NCBI GenBank assembly: GCA_037447655.1
Contig: JBBHKE010002692.1
Coordinates: forward strand, 98,872 to 162,871
DNA: 64,000 bases
From: Zygnema cylindricum
Lineage: Eukaryota > Streptophyta > Zygnematophyceae > Zygnematales > Zygnemataceae
Direction: 5' to 3'
The notes under the pieces are model-generated. The model ran no database searches, had not been told where the DNA came from, and was given only the letters and a program-made list of their open reading frames with translations. Position numbers and translations under genes: made by a program. Below are positions 1-10,670 of the stretch, piece by piece (positions within the stretch are counted from its first letter, which is position 1; every line of letters starts with the position of its first letter).

Positions 1-225
1 ACCGGACTAGTCTTCTTGTAAATGCAGAGCGTATCTCCTTCGTAGACAAGCTGGAAAACGACTTCGCGCGATTCGCGCGATTCGTGCGAATGTTCGTTTT
101 GAAAACAAACCTTAATGTAACCTGTCAGATGTTTGGATATTTTTTCAACACAATAATTTACGAATTGCTGCAAAACCGGTAACGCTACTGCGGCAGCACC
201 ACCAACAGCTGCAACAGGATCCGCC
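1..225 (-). CDS. Unknown protein, N-terminal part; paralogue of the gene at 12069-12665
   Basis: Reading leftwards from an ATG at 223-225, a frame stays open to the window edge (about 75 codons), so the C-terminus lies outside. It begins MADPVAAVGGAAAV and contains VEKISKHLTGYI and LCIYKK. By eye roughly three quarters of residues match the first 72 residues of the 198-aa protein at 12069-12665, and their upstream DNA is also similar. Near residue 50 it carries a short in-frame expansion (HESRESRE) relative to the paralogue. No family is recognised. That both copies stay open despite nucleotide divergence hints at a real gene family, but the evidence is only similarity plus an open frame. Confidence 0.5.
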
Positions 226-1000
226 ATTTTTAGGGTTTCAAATTTTAGGACTTTTGAGCCAAGGGAATAATACTATAGTTTTGATAAGTTTGGAAACGAC
301 AAAGTTTATGCCAACTTTATGGCGTGAATGCTGCCGACTTCGGCCATTTTCAAACATGGACAGGATTGGCGGTACAGTACTGTACCGTACAGTGTCTTCT
401 TAAGGCATTTGTCCTCTTCAAAAACTCCATATTTTTCAGCCATTTGGTACATTGAAATCATAGCTCAAAAGTATGCGTTTTACGGTAGGCCTTGGGTAGG
501 CGCAAGTAGTGTTATGGGCTTTTTATGTGATCTTTTTAGATCGCTACTTTGATCGGCGACCGTCAAATGACGTTTAATTCTCTATCGAACGATGTGCAAC
601 TCAACCCTGTTACAATATGGGTCTTAAGGTCATATTGTATGTTTTTCGTACAATAGGCATATTGTATGGGCCTACGTTCACCTACTTTTGAACTATGATT
701 GAAATTCCTCAGTGTACGGACGCGGTTTGAACAAGTTTTTTTGACTGGTACAGTAATTGCTGTAGTAATCGATTACTCTATCGAAGTTTTGCAATCTTTT
801 TGAGGGTAAATCGCACATTTCGTACAGCTGTACGGTTAAATCACGTGCGATTTGCATTAAAACTGTACGATTTATCTTCACGATTATGGCCTTTGACACG
901 TGAATGCTGCCGTCTTTGGCCATTTTCAGACTTGCACGGCTATCCAGGATTGGCGGTACCTTCTAAGGGTACGGCCCCATGTGGCTGTATTAGTTTTTTT
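1..1000. repeat. Duplicated block, copy A (partner at 12445-13420)
   Basis: This stretch runs parallel to 12445-13420 in the same orientation. It covers the 5' part of the unknown gene, its upstream region and a non-coding part with a motif around gaatgctgccg...cggccatttt...gattggcggta. The motif occurs twice per block (about 328 and 902 here, 12772 and 13098 in the partner), so each block is itself built from an internal duplication. Similarity is interrupted by indels; boundaries are approximate. Confidence 0.7.
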
Positions 1001-4000
1001 CTGTCGTTATATTTTGTCACTTAGCGCCGTACTGCCTAAGTTGCAGCCGTACGAAAAAATCACAAATTTGTAAAGTACAATTTGCGTCATCCGCGAACTT
1101 AGGATGTACCAAAATTTGTTGTCTTGTGTTTTTCCGACCCACTGTCACGTCATCTTTAAACTTATCATAAACCACATTGGCAATGTGTTTTAAGCAAAGT
1201 AGAACCGTAAACACAAACAGGAAAACATATTCGCAAGTGTGATTTTTTTTAAGAAGTTTTTGAAGACGACAAAAAGTACAGGGCACTTTGATTTTGTCCG
1301 CTTGCATGTTGTACGGTTTTCTTCTGCACGGGTCTCGATCATAGTTCAAACGTAGGATTTTTTATGGTAGGCCTTTGGTAGGCGCACAAAACTTTGCACA
1401 AAACTCGCGCAACGTAGGCATTCTGTATGTGTGTGCGTCGTGCACTCTCATGTACAAACGTCCGAATCTGACGTAAGATCAAATTACAGCGCACGCCGCC
1501 GGACGAATTTTTTTTAGCGAACTGACACGGCGTAGGATGACATTCCGGGGGAAAAGCCACCAACGGGGTTGGTCCGTAGGTTTAGGTAATTTATTTGGCA
1601 GTGTGGTACTTTTTTTTGTTTATCGTCCCATATTGCCTGGTTGGTCAATTTGAGGCTTTATTTAGTGTGGCCCTCAAAATTGCAGACGCTAAATGACAGA
1701 TTGTCCTTTCGTAAGTTGTGTTATGGGCTTTTCATGTGATCTTTTTAAATCGCCTACTTTGATCAGCGACCGTCCGATCGTCCGAATCTGACGGTTTAAA
1801 TAAAAAGTCCATTAAAACTCACATAAATAATTTTTTTTGTCCGTTTTTTTTTTCAAAATTTAGACATGTCGTTTACTCGTCTATCGATCGATGAGCAACT
1901 CAACCCTATTCCTATTTTATTTCATTTTGCGGCCAATACAATATGGGTCTTAAGGGCATATTGTAAGTTTTGCGTACAATAGGCATTTGTATGGGCGTAC
2001 GGTCACCTACTTTTGAACTATGGTCTCGATGCTGCAATGTCATTTCACGCAGAGTTGAAAAATCTGCGAAGTCATGGCGGGCGGTCAGACATGAGAGGTT
2101 TACGCAAAGGCATGTTGTACAGCCACGACTGCAAGGCTGTACATCTACGATGTCACGCAATGACATGCGACATACCAAATCAGCAAATCGTTTCAAAAAT
2201 TACGATGTGTCTTGCGACGCTTCAAAAAGTTTCGCAAAAATACGATGCGGCAAAGACAGATTGTACACGGTGACAGCTGTCACGGGTATTGTCGCTGTAT
2301 GCAATTGTCACACACTTAAGTAACAATGTCGAGCAAACACATAGAGACACCCGAAATCCGGATCTCCGCTAAAATACAAAGTAAGTTCGCTAAGTTACAC
2401 ATACACGGGGCCCTACTGTAAGACCTCAATTCCATTAGGCGATCCCATTCCATAAGAGGGTCCCAGTAAACGTACAGAAACGTCTAATAGGCGATCCCAT
2501 TCCATAAGAGGGTCCCTGTAAACGTACGGAAACGTCTAATGACAGGTTTACTGGTAGTCCGCCAGTACACAACCTTTCGAAATTGTGATTGGTGCCACGT
2601 AGTTAGTGTTCACATTTTGAAAATCTAAAAGTATTTTCAAACGGAAAACCTGAACGATAATATCTGTATCAGCGGAGGTAATTAATGATTTGTATGAAAG
2701 GTTTGCGGCCAACTTTTAATTTTGAAAATTGAAATCAAAATTTCGACAGCTGTTCGCTCAAAATGTTAGGGCAGTTAACTTAGATGTAGTTAGAAAAAAT
2801 AAGTTATTAACCACAATTCTTTTTGTTCGACTCAACCAGGAGTACATTGGGAAAAAATTCCGATTTAGTATGTAAATCATGTGGAAGTATTTAATTATGC
2901 TCTGCCAATCTTTATTTCATACGAACAATGTTTTAACTTTTTGTTTTTTACAACTTCTTTCTGTGGTTCCTTGTTTCAAAGTTTTGGTATGCCGTTTCCT
3001 CTTTCTTTCTGTCTTTTTATTTGTGTATATCTAGTTTTCTATTGTTTAGAATAAAAGGCTTAACTTTTCTGAGGTTGGGTCCAACACACGGGCCTGTGGC
3101 CGCAGACGAGTGTAACACTGACCCAACCATACACCACAAAGGTGACCTATTTAGCAAATCACAAAAGTAGACAGGAGATGGGAGAGGAATTAGATAGAAG
3201 AATAGGAGGGTAGGCAGGTTTAAAACAGCTCGTAGAATTCCATTAATAGAAAAAGATGTACAAATGTCAAAAGGACTTTCTATCTAATAAAAGTTGTATT
3301 TGTCCTCTTAAATTCCTAAAGCATCTACCTCTATGAACAATGGTTCCTCTGATGATTATAATGGTTATGTGAGATACATTTTTGATTGCCTTTGTCTGCT
3401 ATATAGCTATCTCTCCCTTTGTAAGCCTCTGTGCAGTGAAATGCTTGATAATGCGTGGTCGAATGAAATGCTGCCACGTGTAGGTGTTCCACCTGTTTCA
3501 GCCGCACGCCGATTCGGTTCACTAGTAGAGTAAAATGTTCGTGGAATCATCGGTACGATTCCGTACATGTCGTCTGGTGACGTCACGCCGATATATCGAC
3601 CCGATTCTGTAGTACAAAACGTATCGCCCGAAATCGCAAAAACCAACACTCCCACTCGAGGTCGGCGCGATACTTGTGGTACGATCCACTCGATGTTCTC
3701 TCGATATTTTGAAGTCGCACTCTCGCAACTGTACTTCCGATATTGTATGTTGTTTCAACAGCAAAATGCTTCAAAGTATTTTGCTTCAAAGTAGACTGGT
3801 AGTTGATGGCACACTACCGTCACTGTTTGGCGGTAAACATTGTTTGTCGTACTTTTTCGTCATCACAAAAGTGTTCGTTTCGTGGCATCACGATCGGAAG
3901 GTTTGACCGTTACCTTAGTCTATTTGGCTTAAAAAAAAAAAATCCAACGGTCGATCACCAAGTTTGACTTGTTTGACAGCCTGAAATTTGTTTAAACACT

Positions 4001-5255
4001 AAAAGGGATTAGCGGTGCTCTGTTGATCACACGAAGAGTGATTAACCGTGCACCATCCTAATCTTTTTAACCATTGTTCCTTTAAAAGAAAAAAAGGAAT
4101 TCCAATATTTTTAATCGAGCAGTCGTCAAAATAGTCATCTCAACCTCTGCAAAAGAGGTACACAACCTTCAAGAACTAGTGTGCATCGACAAAAACTGCA
4201 ACTGCAGTTCACACAAGAAATAAATAGTGAAATTGGGTCTAGTTTAATGCACAATATTATTTTCACCATTTTACAGCTTAGTGATTTTTAGCACTTTTAA
4301 CAGTTATCCCTTCCTGAAATCTGACGTTCACCATATTGTCTACACTATCTACGGTTTTAAGCTATGCGATGGGAGTTTGAAGGTAACTGAGTGACATCTG
4401 TGTACGGTTTACTCATGTCAAAATAATAAAAAATAAAGAATTTACATGAAAGCTTGAAGTTCTACATGTTTTCTCTCGTTGCGGTTCTTGTTCTCCAAAT
4501 TAATTTATATGCACGTCTCAACAGGTATGCCGATTTTTTTTGGCCCCTGGACTTCAAACAGTGTTCGTACCGCTAATTATAATTTACTTTTTGGTAATTT
4601 ACTAAGCGTTTGAAAAATTGTCCATGCCCGCTCGTGTCTAAACTAGAACCAATGGCACTAAACAAACCCCAGGTTAAACATTTGATTACTCTAAAAGTGA
4701 ATTACGGCGTCCTCAACGACTAAAAAATAACTTGTGTTTGCAGCTATCGATGAGCATATCTTCAAGAAGTGAGCTTAAGGATGTAAATTACATTAGAGTT
4801 GTAATAAGAACATGTCTACCGATATTAGTCTAAAGGAACCTAGTGCAAACATAACTCTATTCACAGTCTTACTCATACAACACATGATAAGCTTTTGTGG
4901 GATTAAATTGTATGAAGAATTGAGATAAAAAAATGTGCACCATTACTAGTGTGGGCGAACCTGGTTCGTAAATAATCTTATTTTCTGTTGAAATATCCTT
5001 CAACCAAATGGATTCCATACATTCTTACAACACATGATAGTGGAAGGTAGGATGTATTCCACAGTTTCATCTGAAGAAAACCAATTTAATAAGTTTTTCT
5101 TTGCAGTCTTTTGGAATCAGGTTTGTCCAGCTGTCCTTCGAGAAGGACTACTAAACCTTCTAGGTCTACAACACGCATTTATTTCAGTTAAGAACTACTT
5201 ATGTTTGGCAGTACTTAAGTATCCTGTTTCCTGCCCAATTAATTTCAATTCACAT
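1001..5255. other. Intergenic DNA with diverged internal repeats, no gene recognised
   Basis: No open frame here looks like a protein family. A segment at 476-700 (ggtaggcc...ttatgggctttt...gatcttttta, then caatatgggtcttaag and ttcacctacttttgaactatg) recurs in diverged form at about 1356-1390, 1715-1760 and 1930-2025, pointing to local duplication. A short inverted repeat (ttgggtcc.../...gacccaacc) lies near 3074-3127. From 2550 to 5255 the sequence is AT-rich with nothing I can name. Confidence 0.5.
2436..2539. repeat. Two-copy tandem repeat, 52-bp unit
   Basis: Two adjacent 52-bp units starting taggcgatcccattccataa, at 2436 and 2488. They differ at only a few positions (for example cccagtaaa against ccctgtaaa, and gtacag against gtacgg). 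Confidence 0.9.
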
Positions 5256-5260
5256 CCAGA

Positions 5261-6310
5261 TGAAACTCTGAGACCTCCATAAGTCCTCAGAGTGGACAGC
5301 TTCCAAAAAGCCTCTAGGATAATCCTGACCCCTTTGTGTTTAAGCAAAAATAACTGCCACCCTGGCAGACAAAAACTCTGACCAACTTCACCCCTATAAA
5401 GACAAGACTCCCCTGAGTCGATAGCAAAAAGAATCTCTGAATTTGCTCCCCTGAGCAGTAAGTTATGGAGGGTCAAAGTTGACCTTTTGTACAGAAGCTC
5501 TCTGGGAGAGAGGGTCCTATCTTCTAATTTTTCTAAGTCCTATCTCTCTCACAAACTCTATCTATTGATGTACGGAACCAATCAGAATTGAGTTCCGTAC
5601 GTAAAAGTACAGCTGCCGGTGTACTTTATGTACGGACATTGTACGACATGGCCAAAATGTCGACACATGTCAAATCCGGATTCGGTGCCATAATCTCCGG
5701 AGATTCCACAATCCAACGGAATTTCGCCACGTGTCATCCGATGTGGCGATGGCCACAAACCGCCGAAATCTTCCTCCGCGATCTCGGCGATAATCTCGGC
5801 CGTCCGATTAAAGTCGGCTTTAATCGTAGCCGTAATAAATACATGCGCGGTATTTGTTTCATTTACGAAACAAATGCGCGGTACTGATTTGTGTCCGTAC
5901 TGTAAGTCGTACATTTATATTTTACTGGATCTATGTATCCCGTAATTAATTTCATTTAAATGGTTTATTGCACGCATAATCATTTAAATAAATATCAAAC
6001 TATATAGTACGTAACACTACTGCTAGACTTAACGGCTAAGGCTACCGGCTACTTCCTATCTGCCGGCCGGCAGGTACATGGATCAAATCCTGCCGCCAGC
6101 ACATACCTTTTAATTAAATAAATAAACCCTAACATAAAATTCCTGTAAACCTCAGGATAGCCAAGGTAGCCATGGCTCTAGCTTCCTCTCCAATTTCTCA
6201 GTGACTGCGACAAGTTTGAGAGTTGGAGAGAGAAGTTAGAGATAGACTGCCTCGACTTCTATATTTCTTTTCAGATCTAGAAAATACAAATAAAACCATT
6301 AGTTTCTACA
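5261..6310 (-). repeat. Copia element 1, 3' LTR (left)
   Basis: Starts tgaaactctgagacc and ends accattagtttctaca; 1050 bp, same length as the right copy and about 99% identical by eye. It contains a 9-bp inverted repeat gtacggaac/gttccgtac at about 5570-5600 and a tRNA-like stretch near 6026-6101. Short open frames on both strands (for example 5582-5914) are identical in the two LTRs simply because the LTRs are. Confidence 0.96.
6026..6101 (+). other. tRNA-like sequence inside the LTR (box A/box B like)
   Basis: The stretch has cggctaaggc, similar to box A of class II (Ser/Leu) tRNAs, followed about 50 nt later by ggatcaaatcc, close to the box B consensus GGTTCRAATCC, within a GC-rich hairpin (cggcagg/cctgccg). 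It lies on the strand opposite to gag-pol. The same position in the right LTR is 11416-11491, and the LTRs of copia element 2 have a comparable motif at the same place. A full cloverleaf does not fold cleanly, so this is a relic or tRNA-like promoter, not a tRNA gene. Confidence 0.4.
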
Positions 6311-6323
6311 CTCCCTTTATTTT
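6311..6323 (-). promoter_or_regulatory. Polypurine tract of copia element 1
   Basis: On the minus strand this reads AAAATAAAGGGAG, directly before the 3' LTR (TGTAGAAAC...) and directly after the pol stop codon (6324-6326). Position and composition fit the plus-strand primer of LTR retrotransposons. Elements 2 and 3 have comparable purine runs at the same place (20622-20633 and 23954-23965). Confidence 0.85.
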
Positions 6324-9300
6324 CTAGTCAATCTTTAATTTCATACCACACTTCTCCCTGCAAAAAATTAGCTTAGGGGAAGGCACAGGTTTGGTCATCA
6401 TATCTGCTACCATCTCACTATCTGGTCTGTACTCTAAACTGATTATTTTGTTTTCTACTTTCTCTCTAACAAAGCTGAGTCTGATGTCCATGTGTTTGGC
6501 TTTAAAATGGTGTTTAGGATTGGCAAAAATAGCGATTGCTGCCTGATTATCACAAAATATTTTCTGCACACCACTCTTAAGGTGACCAAGCTCACCAAGC
6601 AAAGACTTGACCCACATCAATTCTTTTACAGCAGAGCAAGAGGCCATATACTCAGCCTCCATGGTGGACTGAGCAATAACCTTTTGCTGTTTGCTACTCC
6701 AACAGCAAGCCCCATCACCCACATATAATACATATCCAGAAGTAAATCTCCTCATCGGAGCATCACCATAACTGGCATCACTCCAAGTAGTGATGTCCGT
6801 ATTCTCCCCACCCAAATGCAACCATAGATCTCTAGTTCCTACCAAGTATCTAAGGACTCTCTTAGCTGCCTCCCAATCCTTCTTAGTGGGAGCATTTAGA
6901 CTTCTACTCAGCACTCGTACAGCTGCAGCTAAATCCGGCCGGGTACAATTCATGAAATAGATTAGACTTCCCACTACTTGCCTGTAAGGAATAGTCTGCA
7001 TGAACTTCTGTTCATCAGGAGATAATTCCTCGTCTAAGACTATGACTCCTTCTTCCTCACTCCCCTCACTTCCCTTCTTCAACTCCATTGGAGTTGTACA
7101 ACTATTAGTTTTATCCATTTGAAATTTTTCAAGCATGTTCCCTATTGCTTCCTTTTGAGTCAATCTTATAATTTTCCTTTTTCGGTCTCTCTCTACTTGA
7201 ATTCCCAAAATATATTTTGCTTCCCCCATATCCTTCATTTCAAATCTCCCCTTAAGATCGGTTTTCAGTTTATTAATTTTTTCCATTGATTTACTTAAAA
7301 CAAGCAAATCATCAACATAAATCGCAATAAATATAAAACCTTCCTCATCTTCGAAAACATAAATTGAGTGATCTGAGCTGATCCGAATATATCCTAGACC
7401 GGTAAGAAACTCATCAAGCTTCTTATTCCACTGTCGAGGCGCCTGTTTCAAACCATAAAGAGATTTAATCAGCCGGCATACCTTACTCTCCTCTCCTTCT
7501 TCCACAAACCCTTCGGGTTGTCGCATGAAGATCTCCTCTTCCAATTCTCCATGCAAAAAGGCTGTTTTGATGTCCATCTGGTGCACTTCCATGTCTTCCG
7601 CCACTGCTAAACTCAGAAGTATGCGGACGGAGGGAAATCTGACCACCGGGGCAAAGGTTTCCTCGTAGTCAATTCCTTCCTTTTGTGTAAATCCCTTCGC
7701 CACTAATCTGGCCTTGTAGCGCTCGATTGTGTTATCTGGGTTCAGTTTTAGTTTGAAAACCCACTTACAATTGATTGGTTTTCGGTTAGGTGGACAGTCC
7801 ACCAGCTCCCAAGTATTGGCTGCCATGATTGAAGCCATCTCCTCATTGATGGCTGTCTTCCACCGGTTTCTTTCTGGACAAGTCATCGCCTCTCCATAAG
7901 TTTGAGGTTCATCTTGATGAGATAGTTTAGTTACCTTGTTATTAACCTGTTTTTCTTGCAGTCTTTTGCTACTTCTCCTCCCCCCCTCAAAATCTGAGGC
8001 CGGAATAGATGGTTCTCGTGGATTCTTTCGAACAAACTCGGCTTCTCCCCTATCCCTTGATTCCGAATCAATTTCCACCACGTCTTCCGCTTCGAGTAGA
8101 GTTGTCACTGGAGTTTCCACAGCCGAGTCCTTTTCAGGCTGATTTGTTCCTGCAAGAATGTCATCTTCTCTAAAACCTGGATAGTTAGGAAGCTCAAAGT
8201 CATCGGAATTTTCTGACTCAAATCTGATTTTTACTGACTTCGTATATTTGAAGGGATCTACAGACTTTCCTTCATCCATAACTACTAGATGCTTTACTAA
8301 GATTATATCTTCCCTTTTTAGATCATAAACTCTATATCCTTTAACATCTTCATCATTTCCTAATAAATATCCTGGTTTTCCTTTAGGATCTAGCTTCCAA
8401 TTGGACCGATCAGTATCTAGACTGAACACTTGACTGCCGAAAACCTTTAAGTGAGATATGTCTGGTTTCCGGCCTGTCCATCTCTCATAAGGTGTTTGAT
8501 CTTTTATAGCTGAAGTAAGAACTCTATTCTTGAGGTAATTAGCACAGTTCATTGCTTCTGCCCAAAACCTTTTCCCTATCTTTTTATCTGACAACATACT
8601 TCTAGCACTATCACTTAGTGTTCTATTTAACCTTTCAGCTACCCCATTCTGTTCAGGATTTTCTGGAACTGTCTTTTGGTGTTGAACCCCATCTTCCCTC
8701 AGAAAATCCTCAAACTGGTTAGAAGTATACTCTCCACCATTGTTACTCCTTACTCTCTTGATTGGAGTTTCATGGAGTTTTTCGCTCCATGCTTTATATT
8801 GTCTAAAACAATCCTCAGCTTCGGACTTGTTTTTCAAAAAATATACCCGGGAATACCGAGACCAATCATCAGTTATAGTCATCATAAATCTCTTCCCTCC
8901 CGGTGAGGGCACTTTAGCCGGTCCCCAAATATCTGTGTGTACTAGATCTAGAATTTTTTCTCCCTTATAGGTGGCTGACTTAGGAAAGGGTAATCTGTGT
9001 GCTTTACCTTGAGCACATCCACTACAATCACTTATATCATCACTCTCACTGAACTGAATCCCTTCCACCACTCCCATCTTTTTCATCTTTCTTAACTTAT
9101 CTAGATTGACATGCCCAAGCCTCTTATGCCACATCATAATATCATGAACACCAGCATAATAAAGTTTCTTCTTTTCATTACTTAAGATCAGCCTAAACAT
9201 CCCATGGCTACCTTTCTCAGCAATGAAATAGACATCATCCTCAAAACTAGCAGTAAAGACTCCTTCCCTAGTGCTAGTAAAAAAACCCTTATCATCTAAT

Positions 9301-9383
9301 ACTGATGTAGAGATAAGATTTTTGTTCAGCTCCGGAATAAACAATACATCGGAGAATGTTAATATGGATGTCTTTCTTTCTAC
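6324..9383 (-). CDS. Copia element 1 pol: integrase, reverse transcriptase, RNase H
   Basis: The frame is open for just over 1000 codons from the stop at 9384-9386 to a stop at 6324-6326 and has no ATG of its own at the start; it continues the gag-PR frame. Numbering residues from the codon at 9342-9344: a HHCC zinc finger (H73, H78, C107, C110); the integrase core with HTDIWGP (D138), RSNNGGEY where the second catalytic Asp is expected (Asn at codon 8742-8744), and NGVAER; then the reverse transcriptase with IYVDDLL; then RNase H with STMEAEYMA and the CDNQAAI block. The C-terminus abuts the polypurine tract. The only defects seen are the upstream stop and the D-to-N change; otherwise it is intact. 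Confidence 0.95.
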   Translation of the reverse strand, partial: VERKTSILTFSDVLFIPELNKNLISTSVLDDKGFFTSTREGVFTASFEDDVYFIAEKGSHGMFRLILSNEKKKLYYAGVHDIMMWHKRLGHVNLDKLRKMKKMGVVEGIQFSESDDISDCSGCAQGKAHRLPFPKSATYKGEKILDLVHTDIWGPAKVPSPGGKRFMMTITDDWSRYSRVYFLKNKSEAEDCFRQYKAWSEKLHETPIKRVRSNNGGEYTSNQFEDFLREDGVQHQKTVPENPEQNGVAERLNRTLSDSARSMLSDKKIGKRFWAEAMNCANYLKNRVLTSAIKDQTPYERWTGRKPDISHLKVFGSQVFSLDTDRSNWKLDPKGKPGYLLGNDEDVKGYRVYDLKREDIILVKHLVVMDEGKSVDPFKYTKSVKIRFESENSDDFELPNYPGFREDDILAGTNQPEKDSAVETPVTTLLEAEDVVEIDSESRDRGEAEFVRKNPREPSIPASDFEGGRRSSKRLQEKQVNNKVTKLSHQDEPQTYGEAMTCPERNRWKTAINEEMASIMAANTWELVDCPPNRKPINCKWVFKLKLNPDNTIERYKARLVAKGFTQKEGIDYEETFAPVVRFPSVRILLSLAVAEDMEVHQMDIKTAFLHGELEEEIFMRQPEGFVEEGEESKVCRLIKSLYGLKQAPRQWNKKLDEFLTGLGYIRISSDHSIYVFEDEEGFIFIAIYVDDLLVLSKSMEKINKLKTDLKGRFEMKDMGEAKYILGIQVERDRKRKIIRLTQKEAIGNMLEKFQMDKTNSCTTPMELKKGSEGSEEEGVIVLDEELSPDEQKFMQTIPYRQVVGSLIYFMNCTRPDLAAAVRVLSRSLNAPTKKDWEAAKRVLRYLVGTRDLWLHLGGENTDITTWSDASYGDAPMRRFTSGYVLYVGDGACCWSSKQQKVIAQSTMEAEYMASCSAVKELMWVKSLLGELGHLKSGVQKIFCDNQAAIAIFANPKHHFKAKHMDIRLSFVREKVENKIISLEYRPDSEMVADMMTKPVPSPKLIFCREKCGMKLKID

Positions 9384-10670
9384 TTACACTTTTAGATCTA
9401 CCGATCCTACAAGAGTAGTGGTGACTATCCTCCCATCCCCGTACTCTATCTCTACGGTGGGAATCTTTCTTATCTTAGTGAACAGGTGTCTATCCTTACA
9501 CATGTGCATGGAGGCACCTGAATCTACAATCCAGCCTGCTTCACCTTTCAATCCACCGTAAGCACATTTCTGCCTTCGTGGAATTTCGACCTCTAACTCC
9601 TCATCCAAAATGAGCTCATCGTCCTCGTCCTCGGATTCAGCCTCAAGTACCTGTGTGACAAGGGCCTTTTTCTTTCCTCTCGGGGTACCACCGGTCTGCC
9701 CCTCCTTTAACCGAAGCTCGGTTAGCTTAGTGCATACTTCCATATAGTGCCCCGGTTTCTTACAAAAATGACATAGTCCTTTGGGAGCCCTTGGTTCGAA
9801 CTCATCGGCCTGTTTTTTCTGCTCCCTACCCCCATAGTTTCCGACCGGTTTTCGGGAATCCCTGTTCCTCCAATCAGTTGCTGTTGCCAAGGCTTGGCCA
9901 CTCTTTCCTCCCCTTCGGATCTCAATTGTATTCTCTTGAACGAGAATCATTCCTACCACTGAGTTCCATATCCACCTTGAGTCAGGCAAGTCCTGCACAC
10001 GGTAAACTATGTTCAGGAACTCATCAGGTAACTTCATCAGTAAACAGTTAACCTTTTCTTTTTCACTAAAATCTTTTCCCGCACTCTTTAGCTCCATGAA
10101 GAGTGTAGCAAGCTCATTGCAAAAATCCAACATATTTTCCCCTTTGTATACATACTCCTTAACTTTCTGATCAGCCAACTGTTGTTGCTGAATCGTACCA
10201 CTTCGGTACATCTCTATAAGAGCCATCCAAAGATCGGATGCCCTTTCTACCTGCAAATGAGGACATGCAAGTCCTTGAGTGAGATGGCGTAGGATGAAGT
10301 GCTTTGCCGCCATATTGTTGAAGTCCCAGGTTTCAATATCATTCTCCTCGTTCCTCGGAATAGGTGACATGAATGCTAAACCAGTTGCTATTGGTGTGGT
10401 CGCCTCCTTCTCCTTTCCTTTGTCCACCACCTCTCCTTCCTTTGTTTCCTCCGTTGAAGGTGAATCCTCTTTCCTGGTGAATCTGCTTCCTCCAAACCCT
10501 AGAGGAATTCCAAGACTTGATGGACGCCCAAATCGTCCACTCACTATCCCCCAAAACCTTTTTTTGCATAGAGCTCCTATCATCATACTTTCCCAGTATA
10601 TGAAGCCAGTTCCATTAAAGATTGGTACCCTAGAGGGTGGGCCCATAACCTGAAACTCTGAGACCTCCAT
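9384..10670 (-). CDS. Copia element 1 gag and protease start
   Basis: A 428-codon frame. It encodes the copia gag (UBN2-type) with HFILRHL-like and RVQDLPDS-like blocks, a CCHC zinc knuckle CHFCKKPGHYMEVC, and the protease active site WIVDSGASMHMC near the end. It stops at TAA 9384-9386 and the same frame continues into pol, so gag-PR-pol is one frame with a single stop. The first ATG (10668-10670) lies inside the 5' LTR. The second (10644-10646, MGPPSR) lies in the primer-binding site and matches the start of the equivalent gag in element 2, so it is the likelier start. Confidence 0.93.
   Translation of the reverse strand: MEVSEFQVMGPPSRVPIFNGTGFIYWESMMIGALCKKRFWGIVSGRFGRPSSLGIPLGFGGSRFTRKEDSPSTEETKEGEVVDKGKEKEATTPIATGLAFMSPIPRNEENDIETWDFNNMAAKHFILRHLTQGLACPHLQVERASDLWMALIEMYRSGTIQQQQLADQKVKEYVYKGENMLDFCNELATLFMELKSAGKDFSEKEKVNCLLMKLPDEFLNIVYRVQDLPDSRWIWNSVVGMILVQENTIEIRRGGKSGQALATATDWRNRDSRKPVGNYGGREQKKQADEFEPRAPKGLCHFCKKPGHYMEVCTKLTELRLKEGQTGGTPRGKKKALVTQVLEAESEDEDDELILDEELEVEIPRRQKCAYGGLKGEAGWIVDSGASMHMCKDRHLFTKIRKIPTVEIEYGDGRIVTTTLVGSVDLKV
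10636..10650 (-). promoter_or_regulatory. Primer-binding site complementary to the initiator tRNA-Met anticodon arm
   Basis: The plus-strand sequence ggtgggcccataacc equals the anticodon arm (anticodon CAT) of plant-type initiator tRNA-Met, and touches the 5' LTR with no gap. The transcript is therefore complementary to an internal part of that tRNA and not to its 3' CCA end. This fits the half-tRNA priming known for Drosophila copia. Elements 2 (29937-29951, identical) and 3 (27995-28009, one difference) have it too. Confidence 0.85.

Noticed and set aside
5582-5914. 110-residue frames on both strands in the LTR, repeated at 10972-11304
   Set aside because: Their conservation is explained by LTR identity; no motif, and opposite strands are open together.
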